64,000 bases of DNA from Lunatibacter salilacus (GCF_009797935.1 NZ_VOLC01000029.1:1-64000); one strand, 5' to 3'; shown: positions 35,872-45,189, counted from the stretch's first letter. Notes: generated by a model not told the origin, from the sequence alone. Program-made: numbers and translations.

Positions 35872-36897
35872 ATGTCAAAAAAAGTCGTAACACTTGGTGA
35901 AATCATGCTTCGTCTGTCTACTCCTGATTTCAAAAGATTTGTTCAGGCTGAAACCTTTGATGTCACTTACGGTGGCGGTGAGGCCAACGTGGCCGCGGCC
36001 CTTTGTAATTATGGTCTTCAGGGTGTCTTTGTAACTAAAGTACCTGATAACCCAATCGGTCAATCTGCCATCAACCATGTCCGACGATATGGTGTGGATA
36101 CACAGTTTATCGTCCGTGGGGGAAAAAGGTTGGGGATTTATTTTTTGGAAACAGGTGCTTCCATGCGTGCCTCTCAAGTGGTATATGACCGGGCTGATGC
36201 ATCTATCTCTGATGTAGACGTGTCTGAATTTGATTTTGACAAAATATTTGATGGAGCCGTTTGGTTTCATACCACCGGCATCACCCCGGCGCTAAGTGAT
36301 AAAGCCGCCGCCTTGACCGAAGCAGCCTTAAAAGCAGCCAAGGCGAAAGGAGTGACTACCTCCATTGACTTGAATTATCGTAAAAAATTATGGAGCAAGG
36401 AAAAGGCCCGCGAAGTAATGACTAGACTTTGCCAATACGTGGATGTATGTATCGGTAATGAGGAAGATGCCGAGACTACCCTTGGCTTCCACAGTAAGGA
36501 AACAGATGTGACCAAAGGAGAATTGAATCTTGACGGGTACAAAGACGTATTCAGACAAATGAAAGAGAAGTTCAACTTCAAGTATATTGCCTCCACCTTG
36601 CGGGAAAGCTATAGTGCCTCGGATAATGGCTGGAGTGCCCTTGTCTATGACGGCAATGAATTCCATCATTCCAAAAAATATGATGTCCGAATTGTGGATC
36701 GAGTAGGTGGTGGAGACTCTTTTGCCAGCGGATTAATATATGCCCTAGTATCAGGCATGCCGATGAAAGAAGCAACGGAATTTGCAGTGGCAGCTTCCGC
36801 ATTGAAGCACACTATCCCCGGGGACATGAACCATGCCACACTCAGTGAGGTAAAGGTGCTAATGGAAGGTGATGCCAGCGGTCGTGTTCAGCGGTAG
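35872..36897 (+). CDS. kdgK: 2-dehydro-3-deoxygluconokinase (PfkB family)
   Basis: The 341-residue kinase phosphorylates KDG to KDPG with ATP in uronate and Entner-Doudoroff-type catabolism. It has the PfkB start VTLGEIMLRLSTPDF, the substrate loop YGGGEANVAAALCNYG, SIDLNYRKKLW, and the signature RVGGGDSFASGLIYAL with catalytic base Asp282. The GGGD form is typical of KDG kinases. It is followed by the YhcH-type gene and the KDPG aldolase gene, making a kinase-aldolase unit. A second copy lies at 46.4-47.3 kb. Confidence 0.9.
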   Translation: MSKKVVTLGEIMLRLSTPDFKRFVQAETFDVTYGGGEANVAAALCNYGLQGVFVTKVPDNPIGQSAINHVRRYGVDTQFIVRGGKRLGIYFLETGASMRASQVVYDRADASISDVDVSEFDFDKIFDGAVWFHTTGITPALSDKAAALTEAALKAAKAKGVTTSIDLNYRKKLWSKEKAREVMTRLCQYVDVCIGNEEDAETTLGFHSKETDVTKGELNLDGYKDVFRQMKEKFNFKYIASTLRESYSASDNGWSALVYDGNEFHHSKKYDVRIVDRVGGGDSFASGLIYALVSGMPMKEATEFAVAASALKHTIPGDMNHATLSEVKVLMEGDASGRVQR

Positions 36898-36941
36898 GCT
36901 ACGATAAAAAACTTCGTTATCAAAACAAACCCATTTAGCGC

Positions 36942-37394
36942 ATGATTATAGATTCATTATCCAATGCAGACAAGTATTTTTCCGTACATCCGCTGTTTGG
37001 AAAAGCTTTTGCCTATATCAGGTCTCTTAACTTGGCGGAGATTGAACCCGGAAAGTACGAAGTGTCTGGCGACGAACTGAAAGCCATTGCATTCGACAGT
37101 CCGGCCAAAACCGCCGAAGAATCCCTTGCAAAGTTTGAATGCCACAATAAACACATAGATATCCAACTTTGCATACAGGGATCGGAAACCATTGGTTGGA
37201 AACCTAGGGAAAGTTGCGCCAACCCGAAGGGTGATTATAATCCTGAAAAAGACGTGGCCTACTACAGTGATGCACCGGATATGTATTTTCAGTTGCATGA
37301 CGGTCAGTTTGCGATCCTTTTTCCAGAAGACGTACATGCCCCAATGATTGGGGAAGGAACGATAAAAAAGCTGGTTCTCAAAGTTAAAATCTAA
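36942..37394 (+). CDS. YhcH/YjgK/YiaL family protein
   Basis: The 150-residue cupin-like protein carries the family landmarks ESLAKFECHNKHIDIQLCIQGSETIGW, DAPDMYFQLHDGQFAILFPEDVHAPMIG and a final IKKLVLKVKI. The histidines in CHNKHIDIQ and EDVHAP would coordinate a metal. Relatives include EbgC and NanQ, the latter reported to speed anomer or ring interconversion of sialic acid. Its place between KDG kinase and KDPG aldolase suggests a similar role, converting ring forms of a keto-sugar acid such as KDG. That is inference from position. Confidence 0.88.
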   Translation: MIIDSLSNADKYFSVHPLFGKAFAYIRSLNLAEIEPGKYEVSGDELKAIAFDSPAKTAEESLAKFECHNKHIDIQLCIQGSETIGWKPRESCANPKGDYNPEKDVAYYSDAPDMYFQLHDGQFAILFPEDVHAPMIGEGTIKKLVLKVKI

Positions 37395-37426
37395 GTACAC
37401 TTTGACTGCCAAGAAATGTTAAATAA

Positions 37427-37467
37427 ACTCCACTTTGTCAGGATATTTTCGGTAAAGTGGGGTTTTT
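37427..37467 (+). terminator. Hairpin with T-run between the YhcH-type gene and eda
   Basis: ACTCCACTTT pairs with AAAGTGGGGT (one wobble), and the run TTTTT follows, 12 bases before the aldolase start. It may terminate most transcripts or attenuate expression of the aldolase gene. Confidence 0.65.
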
Positions 37468-37478
37468 ACCCCTAACGA

Positions 37479-38138
37479 ATGAACATGAAAGAAGAATTAT
37501 TGAAACGCCTACCCGAACAGGGAATATTACCGCTATATTTTGACAAAGACCCGGAAGTAAGCTTGAATGTTTTAAAAGCTCTTTACGGTGCAGGAATTCG
37601 TATGGTGGAGTACACCAATCGAGGTGCGGCAGCGTTGGAAAACTTCAAGAAGATGCGTGACCTCCGTGACAAGGAGATGAAAGATCTTTACTTGGGCATA
37701 GGGACAATAAAAAACGCTGTCATGGCGGAAACCTATATTGCCGCAGGTGCGGACTATATCATTTGTCCAGGCACAATTCCGGAAGTCGCGGAAGCGGTGG
37801 ATAAACACAACATGCTATGGGTACCCGGTTGCATGACGCCTTCTGAAATTATAGCCGCCGAAAATTTGGGAGCCAAGCTTATCAAATTATTCCCCGGAGA
37901 CATGCTGGGACCCGGCTTCCTGTCATCCATCAAAGCATTGTTTCCTGACCTGCTGTTTATGCCAACTGGTGGTGTTTCCCTAGATAGAGAAAATTTAGAA
38001 GGCTGGTTTAAAGCTGGCGTTTGTGCGGTGGGTATGGGAAGTAAACTTGTCAGCAAACAGCTTTTGGAAGCTAAAGACTATGACAAAATTCAGGAACTTA
38101 CAAAACAGGCCATACAGACTATTAAGGAAGTTCGGTAG
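37479..38138 (+). CDS. eda: KDPG aldolase (bifunctional KDPG/KHG aldolase family)
   Basis: The 219-residue class I aldolase splits KDPG into pyruvate and glyceraldehyde 3-phosphate. Glu44 in RMVEYTNRG, GTIKNAVMAE, the PGCMTPSEI loop and the Schiff-base Lys136 in AKLIKLFPGD match the family, as does MPTGGVSLDRENLEGWFKAG. Two ATGs (37479 and 37485) are equally placed; the first is listed. It completes the pathway begun by the dehydratases at 47-51 kb. A strong terminator follows. Confidence 0.93.
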   Translation: MNMKEELLKRLPEQGILPLYFDKDPEVSLNVLKALYGAGIRMVEYTNRGAAALENFKKMRDLRDKEMKDLYLGIGTIKNAVMAETYIAAGADYIICPGTIPEVAEAVDKHNMLWVPGCMTPSEIIAAENLGAKLIKLFPGDMLGPGFLSSIKALFPDLLFMPTGGVSLDRENLEGWFKAGVCAVGMGSKLVSKQLLEAKDYDKIQELTKQAIQTIKEVR

Positions 38139-38172
38139 TAGCTTTAAGGGGGTTGTTTTATTCAAAAACACG

Positions 38173-38200
38173 AAGGCTCTGATTTTTCAGGGCCTTTTTT
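38173..38200 (+). terminator. Rho-independent terminator after eda
   Basis: AAGGCTCTGA pairs with TCAGGGCCTT (one wobble) around TTTT and is followed by a T-run reaching 38200. Confidence 0.9.
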
Positions 38201-38235
38201 ATTTTCATCTTTATTGAAAACCTGTTTCCGACAAT

Positions 38236-38385
38236 TCAAATGTCTATGTTTTCTGTCTTTACGCATAACGACAGGAAAAATTGCTCTACGGATTCCTCTA
38301 CATTAAAATTTCTTCGGTAAATTTTTCTGGCGGAGAAAAACCCAAAGAAATCACCTTGACACTTATGACATATAATATTTTTCAT
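38236..38385 (-). CDS. Possible 49-residue protein, doubtful
   Basis: An open frame starts at ATG 38385, 13 bases after the stop of the alditol-oxidase-like gene on the same strand. The product MKNIICHKCQGDFFGFFSAR... contains one CxxC pair and a hydrophilic tail. I do not recognise it. It may be a real tiny protein of the operon or chance; no ribosome-binding site supports it. Confidence 0.25.
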   Translation of the reverse strand: MKNIICHKCQGDFFGFFSARKIYRRNFNVEESVEQFFLSLCVKTENIDI

Positions 38386-38398
38386 GGTGAGCACTAAT

Positions 38399-39754
38399 CT
38401 ACACCATAGGTAGATATTCTTCCAAAAAAGAATTTTGAAATTTCCCCTTGGGATCAAATTCCCTTACAATACTTTTAAATTCATCCAAACGCACGTATTG
38501 ATCTTTTAGATACTCCGCAGGTAGCGTAAAGAGCTTCGCCCAATGTGGACGCACTTGAAAAGGTTTCAGTTCATTTTCAATTTTGGGAAGTAGTCTTTGG
38601 ACATTTGGCCAATCCTGCTTCCATGTAAAATGGATGGCAATGCTATCCCTTCCATACGCCGGGCTTAGCCAAAGTCTATCCGCAGCTATGGATCTTATTT
38701 CGGATATTAACAAATGGGGAAAGATTTCATCACCCATTCTATACATTGCATTTATTGCTTCAACAGCATGAGTTCTGGGAACAAAAAACTCAGATTGGAG
38801 TTCTTTCCCGCTACTTGGAGTAAAATCCATTTTGAAATGGGGAAGCCGTTCATGCCATGGTCCAGGAAGACCCATTTGCTCCGTGCAATTTTCCGCAGAA
38901 ATCTCCCGTATAGGGTGTAAATGGTCGCTGGCAAGGGTGGCACCAAAGTAATCCGAAGCAACACGCGGTATTTGCATTCCCTGAATTCTGACTTTTTGCC
39001 AAATCTGATTGATTCTTTCTTTTTGCCAGTCCGTAAATAGACTGACACTGTATGCGCTGGAAAATATCTCCTCAAAATGATCCTGCAAGGAAGCTAATGG
39101 CAGGTCCTCGTAAACAAACTGGACCATATCGAATGTTGGCCGAATGGATAGGGTAAGCTTTGTAACAATTCCCATCGCCCCCAGATTTACAATCATCCCA
39201 CTAAACCTCCCCACATCCTGATTTTTAGTAGACCGTATTCTTTCACCTTCTGCCGTATACATTTCGATACCGACTACAATAGAAGGAAGGTTGCCATTGG
39301 AATCGCCGGATCCATGGGTACCCGTGGCGCAGGCACCCGCAACGGAAATGTGGGGCAGAGATGCCAAGTTATGCAACGCAAACCCTGATTCATGGAGCTT
39401 GGCAGCTAATACGCCATATTGTACCCCGCCACTTACGGTTACGGTCTGGTTAACACGGTCTATCTCAATTTGATTGGCCAGCCTATCCAGGGACAGGTGT
39501 CTATATTGGGTGTCGGCAATGGTATTAAATGAATGGCGGGTACCCAAGGCCTTCACCTTATTATGGCTGCGCACAAGGATTTGGAGATCCTCTACAGTTT
39601 CCGGCTGGTCTAGATCGCTTGCGTGGTAGGTAAGGTTGCCTGCCCAGTTTAACCGGGCAGGCTGTTTGGGAGTACTTTTACAAGACATCATAGGCATTAC
39701 GTAATTGCCCGCTAAGATCAGGGTAGAAGTTTTAATAAACTGCCGCTTTTTCAT
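38399..39754 (-). CDS. FAD-linked alditol/aldonolactone oxidase-like protein, exported
   Basis: The 451-residue flavoprotein is related to alditol (xylitol/sorbitol) oxidase and L-gulono/D-arabinono-lactone oxidases. The FAD domain has LGTRHSFNTIADT, whose His corresponds to the covalent FAD-linking His of alditol oxidase, and SVAGACATGTHGSG. The C-terminal ALO domain has RPHWAKLF and VREFDPKGKFQNSF. A leader MKKRQFIKTSTLI...MMSC indicates export, probably as a lipoprotein. It would oxidise a polyol or aldonolactone in the periplasm, producing H2O2 or reducing a carrier. It ends an operon with the glutamate dehydrogenase gene, with only 12 bases between them. Confidence 0.85.
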   Translation of the reverse strand: MKKRQFIKTSTLILAGNYVMPMMSCKSTPKQPARLNWAGNLTYHASDLDQPETVEDLQILVRSHNKVKALGTRHSFNTIADTQYRHLSLDRLANQIEIDRVNQTVTVSGGVQYGVLAAKLHESGFALHNLASLPHISVAGACATGTHGSGDSNGNLPSIVVGIEMYTAEGERIRSTKNQDVGRFSGMIVNLGAMGIVTKLTLSIRPTFDMVQFVYEDLPLASLQDHFEEIFSSAYSVSLFTDWQKERINQIWQKVRIQGMQIPRVASDYFGATLASDHLHPIREISAENCTEQMGLPGPWHERLPHFKMDFTPSSGKELQSEFFVPRTHAVEAINAMYRMGDEIFPHLLISEIRSIAADRLWLSPAYGRDSIAIHFTWKQDWPNVQRLLPKIENELKPFQVRPHWAKLFTLPAEYLKDQYVRLDEFKSIVREFDPKGKFQNSFLEEYLPMV

Positions 39755-39766
39755 GTATATTGAAAA

Positions 39767-41188
39767 TCAAGGGAAAATACCCAGATCCAAATAACTAACA
39801 GCAATACGCTCCAATGCTACTGTAAATGCTGCTATCCGCAAAGTTTTTATCCCCTTAGATTTTCTGACACTATTCATATGATGATACGCTGTCACCATCG
39901 TCTCTTCCAATCCTGAGTTTACAAGATCTCTTTCACTGGCTCCGCGAACAATTAAGTCTTTTTGTTCATCAGTAAAAGTATCCCCTGTCGCATTTTCGAT
40001 GCTTTCCAACAAAGCCTCATATTTTTTCATATCATACCGCTTCTCCAACTTACCAAAAGAAACCCGGGAAAGGTTTTTTAGCCATTCAAAATAAGAGACC
40101 GTAACACCACCTGCATTTAGATACATATCAGGAATAACCAAGACATTTTTTTCAATTAATATTTGGGCAGCCTCTTGGGTGACAGGACCATTTGCAGCTT
40201 CTCCAATAATTTTAGCCTGTATTTGACTTGCGTTTTTTTCTGTGATTACATTCTCCAGAGCTGCGGGAACCAAGATGTCGCATGGATAGGTGAGCATCTC
40301 AGCAGACTCCTCCACAAAATTCCCTTTGGGATATCCTTTAAACCCTTTGTTCTTTACCTGAAATGATTTCAATGCTTCTATATCTATCCCGCCTTCGTCA
40401 AATATGCCACCATTATACTCTGCTACACCTATAATTGTTGCGCCTGCTTCCTGCAAATATTTGGCCGCGTAATAACCTACATTTCCCAATCCCTGCACAA
40501 TCACTTTCTTTCCACCAAGTCCCGTAGTTAAACCCAGAACATCCATATCCTCTTTTACACTAACTGCTTCACGGATTCCTATATACACACCCATACCAGT
40601 GGCCTCGGTACGTCCATCAATTCCGTGCTGGGAAAGCGGCTTTCCAGTAACGCAGCCTTTTGCGTTGATTGCATTCGGATTAAAAGCTTCATATGTATCC
40701 ACAATCCAAGACATCTCCCTTGCTCCAGTTCCGTAGTCAGGAGCAGGAACATCGATCGCCGGGCCGATGAAGTTTTTCTTGATCAACTCGGAAGTATATC
40801 TCCGCGTGATACGTTCAAGTTGGGTAGCGTTGTATTTATTGGGGTCAATACTTACTCCACCCTTTGCTCCTCCATAGGGGATATTAACCAGCGCACATTT
40901 ATAGGTCATCAAAGCGGCCAATCCCTTAACTTCTTCCTCGTCAACAAAACTACTGTACCGAATACCGCCCTTTACAGGCAATTTATGGTGTGAATGCTGT
41001 ACTCGGTAACCTTTGAGCACTTCGTAGGTACCGTCGTCATTGCGCAGTGGAAAATGGAATTTGTAGATGCTGTTGCATTCTTTGATTTGACTTAATAATC
41101 CCGGATGTATATCCAGATATACAGCTGCCAAATCAACGACTTTACTAACATCCTTAAATAAGCTATATTCTTCTTTTACTTCACCCAT
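39767..41188 (-). CDS. Glu/Leu/Phe/Val dehydrogenase, probably glutamate dehydrogenase
   Basis: The 473-residue enzyme reversibly deaminates glutamate to 2-oxoglutarate with NAD(P). Substrate-domain motifs are intact: HHKLPVKGGIRYSSFV, the catalytic-lysine segment YKCALVNIPYGGAKGGVSIDP, and APDYGTGAREMSWIVDTY. The dinucleotide fold VIVQGLGNVGYYAAKYL follows. The length is somewhat above the usual 415-450 because of a C-terminal extension (residues 420-473). Cofactor choice and exact amino acid cannot be fixed from sequence. It shares a transcript with the exported flavoprotein gene. Confidence 0.92.
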   Translation of the reverse strand: MGEVKEEYSLFKDVSKVVDLAAVYLDIHPGLLSQIKECNSIYKFHFPLRNDDGTYEVLKGYRVQHSHHKLPVKGGIRYSSFVDEEEVKGLAALMTYKCALVNIPYGGAKGGVSIDPNKYNATQLERITRRYTSELIKKNFIGPAIDVPAPDYGTGAREMSWIVDTYEAFNPNAINAKGCVTGKPLSQHGIDGRTEATGMGVYIGIREAVSVKEDMDVLGLTTGLGGKKVIVQGLGNVGYYAAKYLQEAGATIIGVAEYNGGIFDEGGIDIEALKSFQVKNKGFKGYPKGNFVEESAEMLTYPCDILVPAALENVITEKNASQIQAKIIGEAANGPVTQEAAQILIEKNVLVIPDMYLNAGGVTVSYFEWLKNLSRVSFGKLEKRYDMKKYEALLESIENATGDTFTDEQKDLIVRGASERDLVNSGLEETMVTAYHHMNSVRKSKGIKTLRIAAFTVALERIAVSYLDLGIFP

Positions 41189-41273
41189 GATATTTTTTGC
41201 TTTTGTAATTATTTTAAACGTTGGTCATTGGAAATATAATTTCCAGGCCATGAACTGTAAAATGAAAATATCC

Positions 41274-42233
41274 CTAAGCCTCTTCCCAGAGATCAGACTG
41301 TTTGTAGGGACTTCCCGGAATATCCGTAAAGAAACTTCCATCAATATATCGAAATTTATGGTTGATGGTTTTTATTTTTTCCATATCTGAGGAATCGAGT
41401 ATTATATCCTTAGAGGCGAGGTTTTGTTTGATTCGTTCGTTTGATACCGATTTGGGGATGACTGCGGTATTTCTGTGAATTGCCCATGAAATCAACACTT
41501 GGGCTGGAGAAACGGAATGCTTTTTGGCAATTTCATGGATGGACTTTTCTTCCAACAAGACGGGATCATCGTCGCTTCTTCGTCCCTTTGGCCTATCTCC
41601 AGAGCCCAGTGGAGAATAAGCAGTGACGGCAATGCCTTTATTTTTACAGAAATCCAAAAGTCGGTATTGTGGCAAATAAGGATGCAATTCAATTTGATTC
41701 ATTTCAGGTGCCAATTCAGCCGATTGCAAGATCATATTGAGCTTGGCTATATTAAAATTTGAGACGCCAATATGTCGGGCTTTACCTGATTTTTTAAGCT
41801 TTTCCATCCCGCTCCAAGTACTTGTAAGTGGAACCTGTTCATACGTAAGGTAATCGTCGCCTTCCTTTGGAAACATAACCTCACTTTTTAGGGAAACAGG
41901 CCAATGTATCAGGTAAAGATCCACGTAATCCAACTTTAGATCTGCTAATGTCTGATCCAAGCCCACTTCTACCATATGTTCTTCATGAACATTGTTCCAT
42001 AGCTTTGAAGTAATAAAAACGTCCTCCCTTTTAACCAGCCCATCTGAAAATGCTTTCGCAAGAGCCTCTCCGACCTCCTTTTCGTTTTGGTAAATGGCCG
42101 CACAATCAATGTGTCTGTACCCAGCCTCCAGTGCCCATAGAACTGCCTGAAACACCTCGCCTGGAGCTGATTTCCAAGTCCCTAGACCTAACATAGGCAT
42201 TTTGTCACCATTTGCAAACGTGATGTATTTCAT
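41274..42233 (-). CDS. Aldo/keto reductase (copy 1 of a tandem pair)
   Basis: The 319-residue NADPH-dependent reductase of the AKR superfamily has the catalytic tetrad Asp and Tyr in GYRHIDCAAIYQNEKEVG, Lys in FITSKLWNN and His in LYLIHWPVS. The C-terminal cofactor site is IPKSVSNERIKQN. It reduces aldehydes or sugar aldehydes to alcohols. It lies 30 bases downstream of a close paralog at 42264-43226 and shares with it FANGDKMP or FANGDQMP, PLTSTW and SPYKQSDLWEE or SPYKLSDLWEE, so the pair arose by tandem duplication. Confidence 0.93.
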   Translation of the reverse strand: MKYITFANGDKMPMLGLGTWKSAPGEVFQAVLWALEAGYRHIDCAAIYQNEKEVGEALAKAFSDGLVKREDVFITSKLWNNVHEEHMVEVGLDQTLADLKLDYVDLYLIHWPVSLKSEVMFPKEGDDYLTYEQVPLTSTWSGMEKLKKSGKARHIGVSNFNIAKLNMILQSAELAPEMNQIELHPYLPQYRLLDFCKNKGIAVTAYSPLGSGDRPKGRRSDDDPVLLEEKSIHEIAKKHSVSPAQVLISWAIHRNTAVIPKSVSNERIKQNLASKDIILDSSDMEKIKTINHKFRYIDGSFFTDIPGSPYKQSDLWEEA

Positions 42234-42263
42234 AGAATTTATTAGTTGGTAGTTAGTTTATAA

Positions 42264-43226
42264 TTATACATTGAATTCTTCCCAAAGGTCACTCAACTTG
42301 TATGGGCTGTCGAACTTAATCCATGCAGGACCTGAGGTATACCTGTAAGGCCCTTCGAGGAAGCTAATTTGCTCCATGTCTTCCTCATCCAACGCAACGT
42401 GAATAGATTCAAGATTTTCCCGTATCCGCTGGTGGTTGACAGATTTAGGTATGACGGCAATTCCTCCAAGCATTCCCCAAGCCAGAACGATTTGGGCAGG
42501 GGTTGATTTGTGTTTGTCGGCAATCCTCCGAATGGTTGTGTTTTCAAGCAATATGGGATGATTGACTTCCTCGTTGGCTACCCTATAGGCGGCCCCCAAT
42601 GGGCCATATGCCGTTAGAAAAATCCTGTTTTTCTCACAGAAAGAAGTTAAGGTTTCCTGTTGAAGAAACGGATGAAGCTCCACTTGGTTTACCTCAGGGC
42701 GAATTTTTGCAACTGCCAGTATTTCCGCCAGTTTACTTGTATTGAAATTGGACACCCCTATATGCCGCGTAAGGCCTTGTCCTACAAGCTGCTCCATTGC
42801 GGTCCAAGTGGAGGTTAATGGAGAATCTGTATAGCTGATAAAATTTTCTTTTTTGGTAGGGAAATCCACACCTTTCTTTAATGACACAGGCCAATGGACC
42901 AAATATAAATCCAAATACTCCAATTGCAGATTTCTTAGCGTGAGCTGCAAGGCTGGTAACACATCAGCAGGAGCATGTGAGTCATTCCACAATTTGGATG
43001 TGATCCAAAGTTCTTCCCTGATTACCCAACCTTCCGCAAAGGCTTTTTGTAAGGCCTCTCCGATTTCCTTTTCGTTTTTATAAATGTGCGCACAATCAAA
43101 ATGCCTATATCCCAATTGGATGGCGGCTAAAACAGCTTCATAAACTTCATTGGGTTTTGATTGCCAGGTACCAAGCCCTATAGCGGGCATTTGATCTCCA
43201 TTCGCAAACGTTAGTTTTTTGGTCAT
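42264..43226 (-). CDS. Aldo/keto reductase (copy 2 of a tandem pair)
   Basis: The 320-residue paralog of the next gene downstream has an intact tetrad: Asp and Tyr in GYRHFDCAHIYKNEKEIG, Lys in WITSKLWND, His in LYLVHWPVS. The cofactor-binding segment is IPKSVNHQRIREN. It differs from copy 1 mainly in residues lining the C-terminal substrate loop, suggesting split substrate ranges. It is the first gene of the pair; 169 bases upstream lies the terminator hairpin of the TRAP operon. A role in uronate or pentose aldehyde reduction is possible from context. Confidence 0.93.
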   Translation of the reverse strand: MTKKLTFANGDQMPAIGLGTWQSKPNEVYEAVLAAIQLGYRHFDCAHIYKNEKEIGEALQKAFAEGWVIREELWITSKLWNDSHAPADVLPALQLTLRNLQLEYLDLYLVHWPVSLKKGVDFPTKKENFISYTDSPLTSTWTAMEQLVGQGLTRHIGVSNFNTSKLAEILAVAKIRPEVNQVELHPFLQQETLTSFCEKNRIFLTAYGPLGAAYRVANEEVNHPILLENTTIRRIADKHKSTPAQIVLAWGMLGGIAVIPKSVNHQRIRENLESIHVALDEEDMEQISFLEGPYRYTSGPAWIKFDSPYKLSDLWEEFNV

Positions 43227-43341
43227 GAATAACAGTAAAAATGAGTAATATCACATCAGATTTTTGATAAATGAAAGATACTAAAAAAAGCGTGAACCTC
43301 CGAACTGAGGCATATTTATTATAAAAAAACTACTTGAAATT

Positions 43342-43378
43342 CACCAAAGGTCCAGCACTGAGCTAAAGACCTTTGGTG
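43342..43378 (-). terminator. Terminator-like hairpin after the TRAP operon
   Basis: CACCAAAGGTC and GACCTTTGGTG pair perfectly over 11 bases around a 15-base loop. It lies 18 bases beyond the dctM stop codon. The T-tail on the minus strand is weak (AATTTC), so efficiency is uncertain. Confidence 0.65.
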
Positions 43379-43395
43379 TGCAATGTGAATTACCT

Positions 43396-44691
43396 CTACA
43401 ATCCGAATATTGAAGGCAGCCAAAGAGACAAACCTGGAAAAAGGGTTATAATTAATAAACCGATGATCATCGTAATAAAAAAGGGTAGAAGTGGGAAGAA
43501 AACCTTGGCAATACTCGATTTAGCCACCCCTACACCCACAAATAAGACGGACCCTACCGGTGGCGTACAAACGCCAATACACAAATTAAGCACCATCATG
43601 ATGCCAAAGTGAACAGGATCAATACCCAATGTCACAACAGCCGGAAGGAAAATAGGGGTAAAAATTAGCACTGCAGGAGTCATATCCATAAACGTACCCA
43701 CAAACAACAAGATCAAATTGATAATGATTAAGATTACAAACTTATTGTCGCTGAGAGCAAGTAAAGTCGTACTAATCGATTGGGGGATATTTTCACTGGA
43801 CATCGCCCAGGACATGCTCATGGATGTCGCTATTAGCAACATGACGATGGCTGTCGTCTCAGATGACTTGAGAAGAATCCGCGGCAGGTCCTTAAATGAT
43901 ATCTCCCTGTATATAAGTGACAAAATAATCGTATAAACCACGGCTATAGCAGAAGCTTCCGTTGCGGTAAAAACGCCAATCACTATCCCGCCAATAACAA
44001 CTACCAGCAAAAAAAGGCTGGGGAGTGCATCTAAGAATTTCTTTGCCAACTCTTTCAAGGGGGTTAATTCTCCCGCAGGTAAGTTATGCTTTTTGATGAA
44101 CACTGCTGCCGTAATCATCAGCATTAGACCTATCAATAGGCCTGGAATATATCCCGCAACGAACAATGCGGCGATAGAAACTCCTCCACTCGCTAATGAA
44201 TATACAATTAATACATTGGAAGGCGGAATAATTAAGCCTGTAGTCGAAGAAGTAATATTCACCGCCGCTCCCAATTCTCTTGGATAGCCTTCTTTTTCCA
44301 TCCGGGGTGCCAATATTCCCCCTATGGCTGATGCGGCAGCCACAGCGGAACCGGCTATGGCACCGAAAAGCATGGAAGCGATAACATTCACGTATAACAA
44401 GCCCCCCGGTAGTCTGCCGGTAAGTGCTTTGGCAAGGTTAATCAACCGGTTGGCAATCCCTCCCTTGTTCATGATCTCTCCTGCCAAAATAAAAAATGGA
44501 ATAGCTAAAAGGGCAAAACTGTCCAAACCGGTTCCCATTCGCTGGGCAATGGTAGTGGCTGAAGGTACCGTAGCAATGGTTACTGTAAGGGTCAAAAAGC
44601 TGGAGAGACCTAAGCTCCAGGCAACGGGCACGCCCAATGCCATTAAAGTAATAAAACTGAGAACAAGTATTATGATGCTGACATATTCCAT
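43396..44691 (-). CDS. dctM: TRAP transporter large permease (DctM)
   Basis: The 431-residue protein has about 12 transmembrane helices and the DctM pattern: LGLSSFLTLTVTIA, SFALLAIPFFILAGEIMNKGG, AIAGSAVAAASAIGGILAPRMEKEGYPRELGAAVNITSSTTGLIIPPSNVLIVYS and DMTPAVLIFTPIFLPAV. It is the sodium-driven channel subunit of a TRAP transporter for a carboxylate. It ends the dctP-dctQ-dctM operon; one base separates it from the dctQ stop. Confidence 0.96.
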   Translation of the reverse strand: MEYVSIIILVLSFITLMALGVPVAWSLGLSSFLTLTVTIATVPSATTIAQRMGTGLDSFALLAIPFFILAGEIMNKGGIANRLINLAKALTGRLPGGLLYVNVIASMLFGAIAGSAVAAASAIGGILAPRMEKEGYPRELGAAVNITSSTTGLIIPPSNVLIVYSLASGGVSIAALFVAGYIPGLLIGLMLMITAAVFIKKHNLPAGELTPLKELAKKFLDALPSLFLLVVVIGGIVIGVFTATEASAIAVVYTIILSLIYREISFKDLPRILLKSSETTAIVMLLIATSMSMSWAMSSENIPQSISTTLLALSDNKFVILIIINLILLFVGTFMDMTPAVLIFTPIFLPAVVTLGIDPVHFGIMMVLNLCIGVCTPPVGSVLFVGVGVAKSSIAKVFFPLLPFFITMIIGLLIITLFPGLSLWLPSIFGL

Positions 44692-44692
44692 G

Positions 44693-45184
44693 CTACTGAT
44701 TTGTTTGGGTTAATGGTTGACTGAGGATATTTTTAATCTCGACGATTTGGTAAAAAATGACGAGAAGTCCACTGATGGGAATCATTGCATAGACATAGGC
44801 CAATGGTAATCCCAACGTAGCGGATTTTTGCCCTAGTACATAGGTGATATAAACCAAATTTCCCCCACCAAGCACCATGACTGGCAGTACAAACGCAACA
44901 ATCACCAAACTGATAAATATCATCAGCCTTCGCTTAGGCGCTCCATAGAGCTTTTGGGGATACAAATCTATGGCGAGATGTTCATTTTTGCCGGCCACAT
45001 AGGCCGCCCCAAGCATACCCAACCAAACCAACAGATACCGGGAAAGCTCATCTGTGTACGAACTTGGAGACTGAAACACATATCTGGACAATACCTGCCA
45101 AGTTACGTTTATTACCATAACACCCAAGATCACTATCAGCATCACGGATACCATTCTGTCTATTTTCTTCTTAAGTTCTATCAT
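44693..45184 (-). CDS. dctQ: TRAP transporter small permease (DctQ)
   Basis: The 163-residue protein has four transmembrane helices (about residues 10-30, 44-62, 86-107, 126-148). It carries the DctQ-typical NVTWQVLSRYVFQSPSSYTDELSRYLLVWLGMLGAAYVAGKNEHLAID. It pairs with the large permease and docks the binding protein. Five bases separate it from dctP and one from dctM, so the three are co-translated. Confidence 0.94.
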   Translation of the reverse strand: MIELKKKIDRMVSVMLIVILGVMVINVTWQVLSRYVFQSPSSYTDELSRYLLVWLGMLGAAYVAGKNEHLAIDLYPQKLYGAPKRRLMIFISLVIVAFVLPVMVLGGGNLVYITYVLGQKSATLGLPLAYVYAMIPISGLLVIFYQIVEIKNILSQPLTQTNQ

Positions 45185-45189
45185 TGCCT

